From IMG/VR virus record IMGVR_UViG_3300037421_000023, positions 1-21,869 of that record: 21,869 bases of DNA; one strand, given 5' to 3'. Under the pieces are notes generated by a model, which saw only the letters and a list, made by a program, of their open reading frames with translations, was not told where the DNA came from and did not search any database. This DNA comes from a virus. Below, in pieces: positions 13,177 to 19,504 of this stretch (positions within the stretch are counted from its first letter, which is position 1; every line of letters starts with the position of its first letter). Both the position numbers and the translations under genes were made by a program.

Positions 13177-13220
13177 TGGTTGGCAACCTCTCAGGCGCGC
13201 AACCAGCGGGGAATGCGTAG
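13138..13220 (+). repeat. Diverged duplication of the portal 3' end, with a 14-codon mini-ORF
   Basis: The last 39 bases of the portal gene (13138-13176, coding GNLTTAQPAGTA and stop) recur in diverged form at 13182-13220 (coding GNLSGAQPAGNA and stop), with 24 of 39 bases and 9 of 12 residues matching by eye. The second copy is read from an ATG at 13176 that overlaps the portal stop as TGATG, giving a 14-residue peptide ending directly before the spike start at 13221. The copy also supplies GGGGAA, the spike's likely ribosome-binding site. Confidence 0.55.
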
Positions 13221-15338
13221 ATGTCGCAAACGACGGGCAACACAATCGTTGGTTCTGAAATTCTGTTTGTCTCAGGCATTATCAATGGCCGTCCGAGCGA
13301 AGCCACGTTCCCGGTCACGACGGCCCAAATCGCCGGGGTCCTATCGGCCAACGGTTCTACCTCTTCGGCGGGGAACTCCGCTGTAAGCGGCTCTGGAACC
13401 GAGGCCGCGCCGTTGGTAAACGCTGACGGCACGGCTGGAATACAAACGCTGATCAGCGCGCTAACCGCTGTTCGAGGCGGCGTCGTCAATCTGGGGCCGA
13501 GCCGCTCGAATGTCTCCGCCACCACGATATTGGGAACCGATGGTATTGTCATTCAATCGCAAAGTAACGGATGGAACACAGGAACCAATGGTGAGTCGCC
13601 TGGGTCGGTCGGGCAGATTATCCGCACGACGGCGCCGCTGACTTCCGGTGTCTTTCAACTTGGTCCGACGACGCCTTCAACAACACCAGTGCGTGGCCTC
13701 GCGCTGCGAAACATCTATGCTTATGGCACTACACCGGTCGCTGGCATTGCTCCGGCTGATGGCTCGATCGGGTTGAATTTCAACAGCGCCGTGGATGGTT
13801 TCCGTTCCGAAGCGTTGATGTTCTCCGGGTTTCAGTACGGCATTTATTTCGGTGTCGGAGCCGGCAGCGGCATTCTGGCTGATGCATCGCTTCTCGCGGA
13901 TGGCGAACTGGTCGCGAACGGCTATGGTATCTTCCTCGCCAAGGGAGCGCCTGGCACGCCAGAATTGAAAATCACAAACTATGTGATTGGCGACAATGAC
14001 TACGAAGGCGTTGGTGAGTTTTCGACGAGCGGCCAGGGATGGCGGTTTGTCAACAGCGACCTTGTCAGAAACGCATCCAAACTGGCCAGTTTCACGGGCG
14101 CCATCTCCACGACGACTCTGACTGTCACTGGTCTGACTGGCGGTACGCTTGGCCCCGGCAAAATCATCTCTGGTGCCAGCGTCACCGCGAACACGATCAT
14201 CACCGCCTATGGAACCGGTACGGGCGGCAACGGTACTTACACTGTCAACAATTCTCAATCGGTAAGCGCGGAAGCCATGACCGCCGCTGGGGCCGGCCTC
14301 TACACGAATGGGGCGGCCGATCAGATCATCAACGCCTTGGTCCAGGACATGGGCCACAATGAACTCAATAATACGTTCGTCGCGGCCGATGGCATCCTTC
14401 TCGATGGCAGCAACAATGCCGTCTATGGCGGCAGGTTCACCGGCAACACCACTGGCTGGGCCATCCGGGCCACGGGTAGCAGTGAGGTTGTCAGCGGCGC
14501 GACCTTCAACGCCAATGGCCCGGTTGGTGTGACAAGCGCCACGACGGCCTCCGGCAACGCCGTGCTGCACTTTACCGCTACGCCTGTCGGCGTGGCCATC
14601 GGCGCTTACGTTACGGACTCCACGACGGGTGGTGTCATTCCTTCGGGAACGAAGGTGCAGTCAGTCACAGCGACCACCGTCACGATGAACGCCAATGCGA
14701 CGGCTGGCGGCGTGGGAAGCGGCGACACCATCCTCTTTCACCAGGATGTGAAGTTCGACACGACCTCGTCGTTTAGCCAACTTTTTTCCGTGCAGCCGGT
14801 TTATTTCGACGACGAAGGCAATTCAAACTCGGGCTTCTTCGCGGATGGCGTGACGGGCGCGTGGGTCGCGTACAATTACACCAACCCGACCATGATCGTG
14901 CGCGCTTCGAGCGGTGCTGCGTATGGTGCGGGTCTCGTATTTGATGCTGCGTTGACGGCGGGCGGCCAGAAGTGGGACGTGTTTTCGGGTGGAGGCGGAA
15001 GTTCCGGCGCGACGGCGGGTTGTTTCTTCCTGAAAGACGAAGTGACAAATAGGATCGTCGCGCAATGGGACGTGACGACAAATCTACTGCACGCCTATTT
15101 CGGCGTGAACTCGGGTACGCCAACAGGGGCCGCGCCGAGCGCGGGCGATTTCAACGCCTCCGGAGTGTTTAAGATCAATGGTGTGAAGGTGCTTGGTGCT
15201 GCTCAGGCCGGATGGGGCACCTCATCGAACGGGACGCGCGCCGCGATCAACGGTTCGACCGCGACGGCGGCACAGGTCGCTGCTGGTTTGGCACAATTGC
15301 TGATTGACCTGACCTCACAAGGAATTCTCGCGACATGA
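13221..15338 (+). CDS. Beta-helix tail spike / tail fibre protein (705 aa)
   Basis: Gly/Ser/Thr-rich throughout. Residues about 60-260 and 355-440 read as right-handed beta-helix rungs ([48 protein letters not shown]). A short N-terminal part may anchor it to the particle. Two inserted beta modules stand out: residues 291-355 ([20 protein letters not shown] and the following [16 protein letters not shown]), a module common in phage tail proteins, and residues 436-506 ([20 protein letters not shown], ending GDTILF). The C-terminus ([36 protein letters not shown]) is a typical fibre end. It probably binds or degrades a host surface glycan. No catalytic residues can be assigned from sequence. 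Confidence 0.8.
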   Translation: MSQTTGNTIVGSEILFVSGIINGRPSEATFPVTTAQIAGVLSANGSTSSAGNSAVSGSGTEAAPLVNADGTAGIQTLISALTAVRGGVVNLGPSRSNVSATTILGTDGIVIQSQSNGWNTGTNGESPGSVGQIIRTTAPLTSGVFQLGPTTPSTTPVRGLALRNIYAYGTTPVAGIAPADGSIGLNFNSAVDGFRSEALMFSGFQYGIYFGVGAGSGILADASLLADGELVANGYGIFLAKGAPGTPELKITNYVIGDNDYEGVGEFSTSGQGWRFVNSDLVRNASKLASFTGAISTTTLTVTGLTGGTLGPGKIISGASVTANTIITAYGTGTGGNGTYTVNNSQSVSAEAMTAAGAGLYTNGAADQIINALVQDMGHNELNNTFVAADGILLDGSNNAVYGGRFTGNTTGWAIRATGSSEVVSGATFNANGPVGVTSATTASGNAVLHFTATPVGVAIGAYVTDSTTGGVIPSGTKVQSVTATTVTMNANATAGGVGSGDTILFHQDVKFDTTSSFSQLFSVQPVYFDDEGNSNSGFFADGVTGAWVAYNYTNPTMIVRASSGAAYGAGLVFDAALTAGGQKWDVFSGGGGSSGATAGCFFLKDEVTNRIVAQWDVTTNLLHAYFGVNSGTPTGAAPSAGDFNASGVFKINGVKVLGAAQAGWGTSSNGTRAAINGSTATAAQVAAGLAQLLIDLTSQGILAT

Positions 15339-15523
15339 CGGAAGAACGCGCTCATCCGGAGATCGTCGCGCTTCGCAGCGCGTTATCCGATGCAATGACG
15401 CGGGAAATGAACCTGAGAATGCAACTCGTGTCGGCGCATTACGAGATCGCGGACCTGCGGGAACGATTGAAGCCCGTTGGTGACGGTGACAATGTGGTTG
15501 AATTACGAACGGATCAGGCGTGA
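15335..15523 (+). CDS. Small coiled-coil protein (62 aa)
   Basis: ATGA overlap with the spike gene. Nearly the whole protein is a heptad-rich helix ([20 protein letters not shown], then [13 protein letters not shown]). Small coiled-coil proteins encoded directly after tail spikes may be chaperones or fibre-attachment factors; that is inference. Its stop lies in TGATG with the following GIY-YIG start. Confidence 0.7.
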   Translation: MTEERAHPEIVALRSALSDAMTREMNLRMQLVSAHYEIADLRERLKPVGDGDNVVELRTDQA

Positions 15524-16183
15524 TGCCAGGCTTCTCCATGCCAAACGGAAGTCCGCGCTACCAAGACACGGCTATGATCGCCACCCTGAGAAAGCCGCGG
15601 CAAGCCTTTTCCGTTCTCGACGCTGGAATTTACGAGATCGTCCATGTGGCAAGCGGACGCCGTTATATCGGCAGTTCTCGAAACGTCAGGTACCGACTTC
15701 AGAGGCACCGCTGCGATTTGAGAGGAGGCAGGGCGAGGAGCCGTTATCTCCAAAATGTGTGGAACAAGTACGGAGAAGATGCCTTTGCTTTCCGGCAGGT
15801 GTTGGCCTGTTCTGAAGACCATCTCACGTTGTTTGAGGACATTTTGATCTCTGGATACCAGACCAGGGATAAACGATTTGGATTTAACCACCGGGTCGCG
15901 GCCGATACGAATGCGGGGATGCTCCGCGTCGTGTCGAAGACCGTCCCGGGGGTCAAGTTCGGTCGCCTTACGGCGATAGAACCAAGGGAGGTTGTCGGGA
16001 CTGACAGAAAATGGCTTTTTCGATGCGACTGCGGAAGAGAGAAAATGATCTTCGCCAATTTGGTGCGTCGAGGACGCCAGATTTCTTGTGGATGCTGGCG
16101 TCGAATAAGGAACGCCGGAGGGCTGGCCCAGGGAGTCTTCGCCTTCGACGCCCCCACCCGAGCGGCAGTTTGATGCCGGGATT
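15521..16183 (+). repeat. Imperfect direct repeat flanking the GIY-YIG insertion
   Basis: TGATGCCAGGCTT at 15521-15533 and TGATGCCGGGATT at 16171-16183 match in 11 of 13 bases, and the similarity continues at the protein level (MPGF....G.P...D). Removing 15521-16170 would leave one TGATG joint and an intact small gene. The endonuclease therefore looks like a roughly 650-base insertion that kept a copy of the gene start on each side. Confidence 0.55.
15523..16173 (+). CDS. GIY-YIG homing endonuclease with Cys-rich DNA-binding module (216 aa)
   Basis: ATG at 15523 in TGATG with the previous stop; a GTG at 15520 is adjacent. Residues 35-37 (GIY) and 48-50 (YIG), Arg54 and Glu105 (LFEDILI) give the GIY-YIG nuclease core. 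Residues 144-191 (VKFGRLTAIEPREVVGTD, WLFRCDCGREK, RGRQISCGC) are a Cys-containing module (168, 170, 189, 191) found in many phage homing endonucleases and probably binding zinc and DNA. The first 17 residues ([15 protein letters not shown] and following) are not nuclease. They resemble the start of the next gene's product (MPGFFVAQGRPGFVD), as in the HNH gene at 2816. Expected role: cutting an uninterrupted homologous site to spread. Confidence 0.87.
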   Translation: MPGFSMPNGSPRYQDTAMIATLRKPRQAFSVLDAGIYEIVHVASGRRYIGSSRNVRYRLQRHRCDLRGGRARSRYLQNVWNKYGEDAFAFRQVLACSEDHLTLFEDILISGYQTRDKRFGFNHRVAADTNAGMLRVVSKTVPGVKFGRLTAIEPREVVGTDRKWLFRCDCGREKMIFANLVRRGRQISCGCWRRIRNAGGLAQGVFAFDAPTRAAV

Positions 16184-16451
16184 TTTTGTAGCTCAGGGTC
16201 GTCCGGGGTTCGTTGACACCGGCCAAGGAGCATCTGGCCGAATCGCCTCATGGGGCGCCTGGACTGCTGATCCCAACCCGCTCGCCGGCCCGGAACAGAC
16301 CCGCATTCTTCGTGAGGACGACAACGGCGCGTTAATGGGTGGGCCAACCGTGCCGCTTGGGCAAGGCGGGTGTGGCCAGTGGGGAGTGATACTTGACGGA
16401 TCATCGAACGGGGCCACCAGCGGCGGGGACAACCCCTTTGTCCTGGGTTAA
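16173..16451 (+). CDS. Small hypothetical protein, target of the GIY-YIG insertion (92 aa)
   Basis: The ATG at 16173 overlaps the GIY-YIG stop as TGATG. The product begins MPGFFVAQGRPGFVDTGQGA, is rich in Gly, Pro and Trp (WGAWTADPNPLAGPEQTRIL), and ends GGDNPFVLG. From memory, short phage proteins with an MPGF start and a W...NPLAGP core occur in tail regions. It overlaps the next gene by 14 bases. No enzymatic motif. Probably a small structural or assembly protein. Confidence 0.7.
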   Translation: MPGFFVAQGRPGFVDTGQGASGRIASWGAWTADPNPLAGPEQTRILREDDNGALMGGPTVPLGQGGCGQWGVILDGSSNGATSGGDNPFVLG

Positions 16452-18111
16452 GGCTTCTCTCCTCATCGCGCTGTTGATGTTGCCTATAGCGGCCCGCGCT
16501 CAGTGCGCTGGCGGCCTGATCACGAACTGTCCGCCGGCCGTCAATCCGCAACCAACTGATCTGTTGCTGCTCTATCAACTCGGGCAGAACCCGCACAGTC
16601 GGCAACTCCCGCTCAGCCAGACGCTGGTCATTCCATTCTCGTCACCTCCTCCTATTGGGAATGTGACGCCGAATACAGGCGCCTTCACGACTCTCTCAGG
16701 GTCAAATCAATTATCACTTACTTATTCACCATCGACACCCTCAACTGACGTGGGTTGGTTGGTTAATGCGCAAAGCACAGTCAACTTCCCGGCTGCCGGG
16801 CATGACTTTCGCGATCGTTTTTGGAAGACCACCGCGACGCTTTCAGGCAGTTCAAGCGGCATTTGGGAACCGAACTTTCTTGAATGCAATCATGCCGGAA
16901 CCGGAACGGCGACGGTCGAGACGAACTGCCTCCATCCGCATTCCAGCTATCAGTCCGGCGTGACAATTTCGGGAGGGACCGAGACATTTGAAACAAGCAT
17001 GGACAACTTCGCGGGAACGATTTCTGGCGCCTGGACGGGTGCCTTGTCGCAGATCACAAGCAACACCGGAACGATTGGGAGCGCCTATGGCTTCAACGCG
17101 CGGTACGGCCAGAACACCGGGAGTATGACGGTATGGGCTGGTTACAACTGCGACCCTGGCAGCGGCAATCAACCCACCTTCAATCTTTGCCTTCGAAACG
17201 CTGATCCGAACGCTTACATAACAAGCCTCGGACACGCGTCTTTCGGCACGTTAGGACCCGCGACGAACAATGTGTTGCTTGTTGCTGGTCCCGATACAAG
17301 CGGCAGTACGTTTCCGTTCGTGGTTCAGAATTCAACCCCGACGACGGTCTTCACGATTAGCGACTCAGGAGGTGTGACGACATCGGGGACATTGGCGCCA
17401 GCGACATATGCTCAAATCGGACCAGACAATTCATCCGGCACATTTCCCTTTACGTTCAAGAGCGCGGCTCTGACCCGCATCTTCGATATCAACGATGGCG
17501 GGAACGTGTACGCGGCCAATCTAAGTGGGATCAGTCAGGCATTGGTGGGTGCCGACAATTCCTCGGGAACCTTTCCTTTCACGGTGAAAAGTCTGGCCCT
17601 GACGCGCCTCTTTGATGTGAATGATGGAGGTGGTGTTTACGCCGCGAATCTGACCGGGATATCGATCCTGACGACGGGGCCTGACACCTCCGGTAGTACC
17701 TTTCCTCTCGCGGTGAAGAATTCCACACCAACGACGTTGCTGGCGGTCGCCGATAATGGCGCGATCACGACGTTTGGCACTTTCGCGCTGGACCCGAGCG
17801 GAAATGCCAGCGTCAACTCCGTGATCGCGAAAGGAACCAAATTCACGATTTCGGGATGCGCAGCGGGAACGACGGTAGGTGGTGCGACGGCTGGCACATT
17901 CCTGTCAGGCACGTCAGGCGCCTGCACCGTTGTCATCACTCTGGCTGGCGCCTCTGGCATCACGGCACCAAATGGCTGGACCTGTGCGGCCGAGGACCTT
18001 ACCACGCCGGCCAATCTGATCAGCCAAAGCGCATCGTCCCCGACGACATGTACGGTCACTGGCACGACGGTATCGGGCGACAAGATCGCCTTCGCTGCAA
18101 TCGCATACTGA
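16438..18111 (+). CDS. Fibre-like repeat protein with Sec signal peptide (557 aa)
   Basis: TTG at 16438 is chosen: GGCGGGGA lies upstream and the product then begins with a compact signal peptide (MSWVK, a hydrophobic core, and ARA|QC). TTG 16393, with GGGGAG upstream, would add 15 residues. The mature part starts CAGGLITNCPPAVNPQPTDL followed by a Q/L-rich stretch, then Gly/Ser/Thr-rich sequence. Residues about 284-449 hold four repeats of about 43 residues. The C-terminal 95 residues (GTKFTISGC, GWTCAAEDLTTPAN, TVSGDKIAFAAIAY) resemble an end domain recurrent in phage fibre-like proteins. Its place beside the spike suggests an adsorption or structural role, but an N-terminal signal peptide is unusual for a virion protein and points to export or a secreted accessory role. 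Confidence 0.72.
   Translation: MSWVKASLLIALLMLPIAARAQCAGGLITNCPPAVNPQPTDLLLLYQLGQNPHSRQLPLSQTLVIPFSSPPPIGNVTPNTGAFTTLSGSNQLSLTYSPSTPSTDVGWLVNAQSTVNFPAAGHDFRDRFWKTTATLSGSSSGIWEPNFLECNHAGTGTATVETNCLHPHSSYQSGVTISGGTETFETSMDNFAGTISGAWTGALSQITSNTGTIGSAYGFNARYGQNTGSMTVWAGYNCDPGSGNQPTFNLCLRNADPNAYITSLGHASFGTLGPATNNVLLVAGPDTSGSTFPFVVQNSTPTTVFTISDSGGVTTSGTLAPATYAQIGPDNSSGTFPFTFKSAALTRIFDINDGGNVYAANLSGISQALVGADNSSGTFPFTVKSLALTRLFDVNDGGGVYAANLTGISILTTGPDTSGSTFPLAVKNSTPTTLLAVADNGAITTFGTFALDPSGNASVNSVIAKGTKFTISGCAAGTTVGGATAGTFLSGTSGACTVVITLAGASGITAPNGWTCAAEDLTTPANLISQSASSPTTCTVTGTTVSGDKIAFAAIAY
17287..17784 (+). repeat. Four tandem protein repeats in A-B-B-A order
   Basis: Within the fibre-like gene, repeats begin near 17287, 17419, 17548 and 17677 (44, 43 and 43 codons apart). 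Each starts G(P/A)D(T/N)S(G/S)(S/G)TFP. Copies 1 and 4 share GPDTSGSTFP...NSTPTT. Copies 2 and 3 share DNSSGTFPFT...LTR(I/L)FD(I/V)NDGG.VYAANL(S/T)GI. The nested order suggests successive internal duplication. Confidence 0.7.
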
Positions 18112-18124
18112 GGTGGAATCGCGT

Positions 18125-18430
18125 ATGATCCGGTTCATTGCTTTATTCGCGTTACTCGCCGCTCCGGCGTTCGCCAAGGAAATCCCCGATACGGTCGAAC
18201 TTCCCTCTGATGTCGTGCTTCAGGTGCAGCAGTACCTTGGAACGCGCCCTTTCAACGAGGTCGCTGGGTTGCTTGGAATGATCCAGGCGTGCCTCAATGT
18301 CCAGATACCTCAGAACGGGGTTACGGTTAGCAATGGCCAATGCCCGGCGGTATCGGCCGCGATTCAGGTGCGATCGGCCAAACAGGTGTCAACACCATCG
18401 ACTCCCCCAGCCGAACCGGAGAAGAAGTGA
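18125..18430 (+). CDS. Small exported hypothetical protein (101 aa)
   Basis: ATG at 18125 with GAGGTGGA at 18110-18117; a GTG at 18113 lies within that site. MIRFIALFALLAAPAFA is a clear Sec signal peptide with cleavage before Lys-Glu. The mature part has two cysteines (in IQACLNV and NGQCPAV), a helical part (SDVVLQVQQYLGTRPFNEVA) and a Pro/Ser-rich basic end. It follows the exported fibre-like protein, so the two may act together in the cell envelope. No lysis-protein signature. Function unknown. Confidence 0.72.
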   Translation: MIRFIALFALLAAPAFAKEIPDTVELPSDVVLQVQQYLGTRPFNEVAGLLGMIQACLNVQIPQNGVTVSNGQCPAVSAAIQVRSAKQVSTPSTPPAEPEKK

Positions 18431-18669
18431 TGCCCGATGGAGTACCTGGGCAGCGCATGTTCGGCCGCACCATGTCGGAGCGGGAACTGTTCAGCGAGGC
18501 CATCGCGAATATCAAGAAGCTACGGGATTGCTATCGCGGTCTCGCGCTATCGAGAAACGATGAACGCTGGCTTGTCCCGGCCCGCCTCATGGAAGAACTC
18601 GAAGACCGCACCAAAAAGCTGATGACGCAACGCCAAACGCCGTATCTTATCCTGCCAAGGAGGCAATGA
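18430..18669 (+). CDS. Small helical hypothetical protein (79 aa)
   Basis: ATG at 18430 in a TGATG joint with the previous stop, with GGAGAAGAAG upstream. Mostly helical and charged: MSERELFSEAIANIKKLRDC, then RLMEELEDRTKKLMTQRQTP. A longer frame from 18340 only adds shadow sequence of the previous gene. No domain recognised. Confidence 0.68.
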   Translation: MPDGVPGQRMFGRTMSERELFSEAIANIKKLRDCYRGLALSRNDERWLVPARLMEELEDRTKKLMTQRQTPYLILPRRQ

Positions 18670-19022
18670 TGGCACTCGTGGGAACCGAACTGGTCCGCTG
18701 CGTTGGAATCATCAACAGCGGGTCAGCCGCCGTCGCTGAATACGTGACGACACAGAACATCGCGAATCTGAACACGACCGGCGCGGGAGCGCCCTCGGCA
18801 CCGTTGACTGGATTGGAACCAGTACACTGCTACGGACCATCCGGGACAGGCATTCCGTCGTCGGTGCCGTTCTTTACGACGACCGGGTCGATCCAGGCGC
18901 TTGGTTCGGTGGCTCCGTCAACACTGACCGGGAATGAGATCATCAACCTCGCGCCGCCTGTCGTTGGACAGACGCCGGCGGCGTACAATCCAACCACGAC
19001 GGCACTGACGATAGCGGGGTGA
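18669..19022 (+). CDS. Hypothetical protein, Thr/Ala/Gly-rich (117 aa)
   Basis: AAGGAGG at 18657-18663 gives better spacing for ATG 18669 than for the adjacent ATG 18666 that overlaps the previous stop. The product (MALVGTELVRCVGIINSGSA, then EYVTTQNIANLNTTGAGAPS) is beta-rich with small residues and resembles a tail or fibre component rather than an enzyme. It ends NPTTTALTIAG. No family recognised. Confidence 0.7.
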   Translation: MALVGTELVRCVGIINSGSAAVAEYVTTQNIANLNTTGAGAPSAPLTGLEPVHCYGPSGTGIPSSVPFFTTTGSIQALGSVAPSTLTGNEIINLAPPVVGQTPAAYNPTTTALTIAG

Positions 19023-19027
19023 GTACC

Positions 19028-19261
19028 ATGGGTAAGAAGCTAAAGGCGGCGAAAGCTGAAATCGAGAGTCTTCTCGGCCAGCTTTCGGTTAGTCTCTTGA
19101 ACAACAAAGAAATCGCGACAACGCTTTCGTCCGAAAGGCGAAAGTTCGATATGGAGCATGCGACTCACGTTAAGGACGCGGCTCGCATTCGCCAGTTGGA
19201 AGCCAGACTCGCGCACCCAAAACCTGGGGATGTCGCACTTCTTCATAAGAAAATCGAATAA
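19028..19261 (+). CDS. Coiled-coil protein, N-terminal part before an in-frame TAA (77 aa)
   Basis: ATG at 19028 with GGTGAG upstream; GTG 19019 overlaps the previous stop. The product is a basic start (MGKKLKAAKAEIESLLGQLS) and a long coiled coil (ARIRQLEARLAH) ending ALLHKKIE. The TAA at 19259-19261 is followed in the same frame by another coiled coil to 19504. One base change (TAA to CAA or GAA) would give a single protein of 158 residues. It may be a genuine short protein, the first half of a broken gene, or a readthrough product. Confidence 0.62.
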   Translation: MGKKLKAAKAEIESLLGQLSVSLLNNKEIATTLSSERRKFDMEHATHVKDAARIRQLEARLAHPKPGDVALLHKKIE

Positions 19262-19504
19262 CTGACGCTGGATTGGCACGCGGCGGAACGCCGAGCATTC
19301 GAAATGGAGCAGCAGCTCAATGAGCTGAAGGGGGTTCTTTCGAAAGATTCAAACGACGAAATCACCCCTGTTGAGGAATATGACATGCGCCCACTGGTGG
19401 CGCCTGAAAGACCAAGGACTGTTCTCGCGGTCGGCACACAAAAGTCATCGCGTGTCATGCCGACAAAGAAGGGCGTTATGAGAATGGCGGCGGGAAGCGC
19501 GTAA
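19262..19504 (+). pseudogene. In-frame continuation of the coiled-coil gene after TAA (possible start 19304)
   Basis: The frame after the TAA reads LTLDWHAAERRAFEMEQQLN then ELKGVLSKDS, a direct continuation of the coiled coil, then a basic tail (PLVAPERPRTVLAVGTQKSS) to a TAA at 19502. A Met at 19304 could start an independent 66-residue protein, but it has no ribosome-binding site. The final stop overlaps the glycosyltransferase ATG as TAATG, the coupling used elsewhere here, which suggests this segment is or recently was translated. Confidence 0.5.

Noticed and set aside
14070-14290. Possible diversity-generating retroelement variable region in the spike
   Set aside because: No reverse transcriptase gene or template repeat is visible in the window, and the repeated-looking text is a common tail beta module.
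13677-14570. Leftward open frame (297 aa) opposite the spike gene
   Set aside because: The beta-helix spike in the rightward frame explains this DNA. The antisense frame has no ribosome-binding site, neighbours or domain.
15514-16605. Leftward open frame (363 aa) opposite the GIY-YIG and MPGF genes
   Set aside because: It is antisense to a well-supported GIY-YIG endonuclease and two coupled genes, with no domain of its own.
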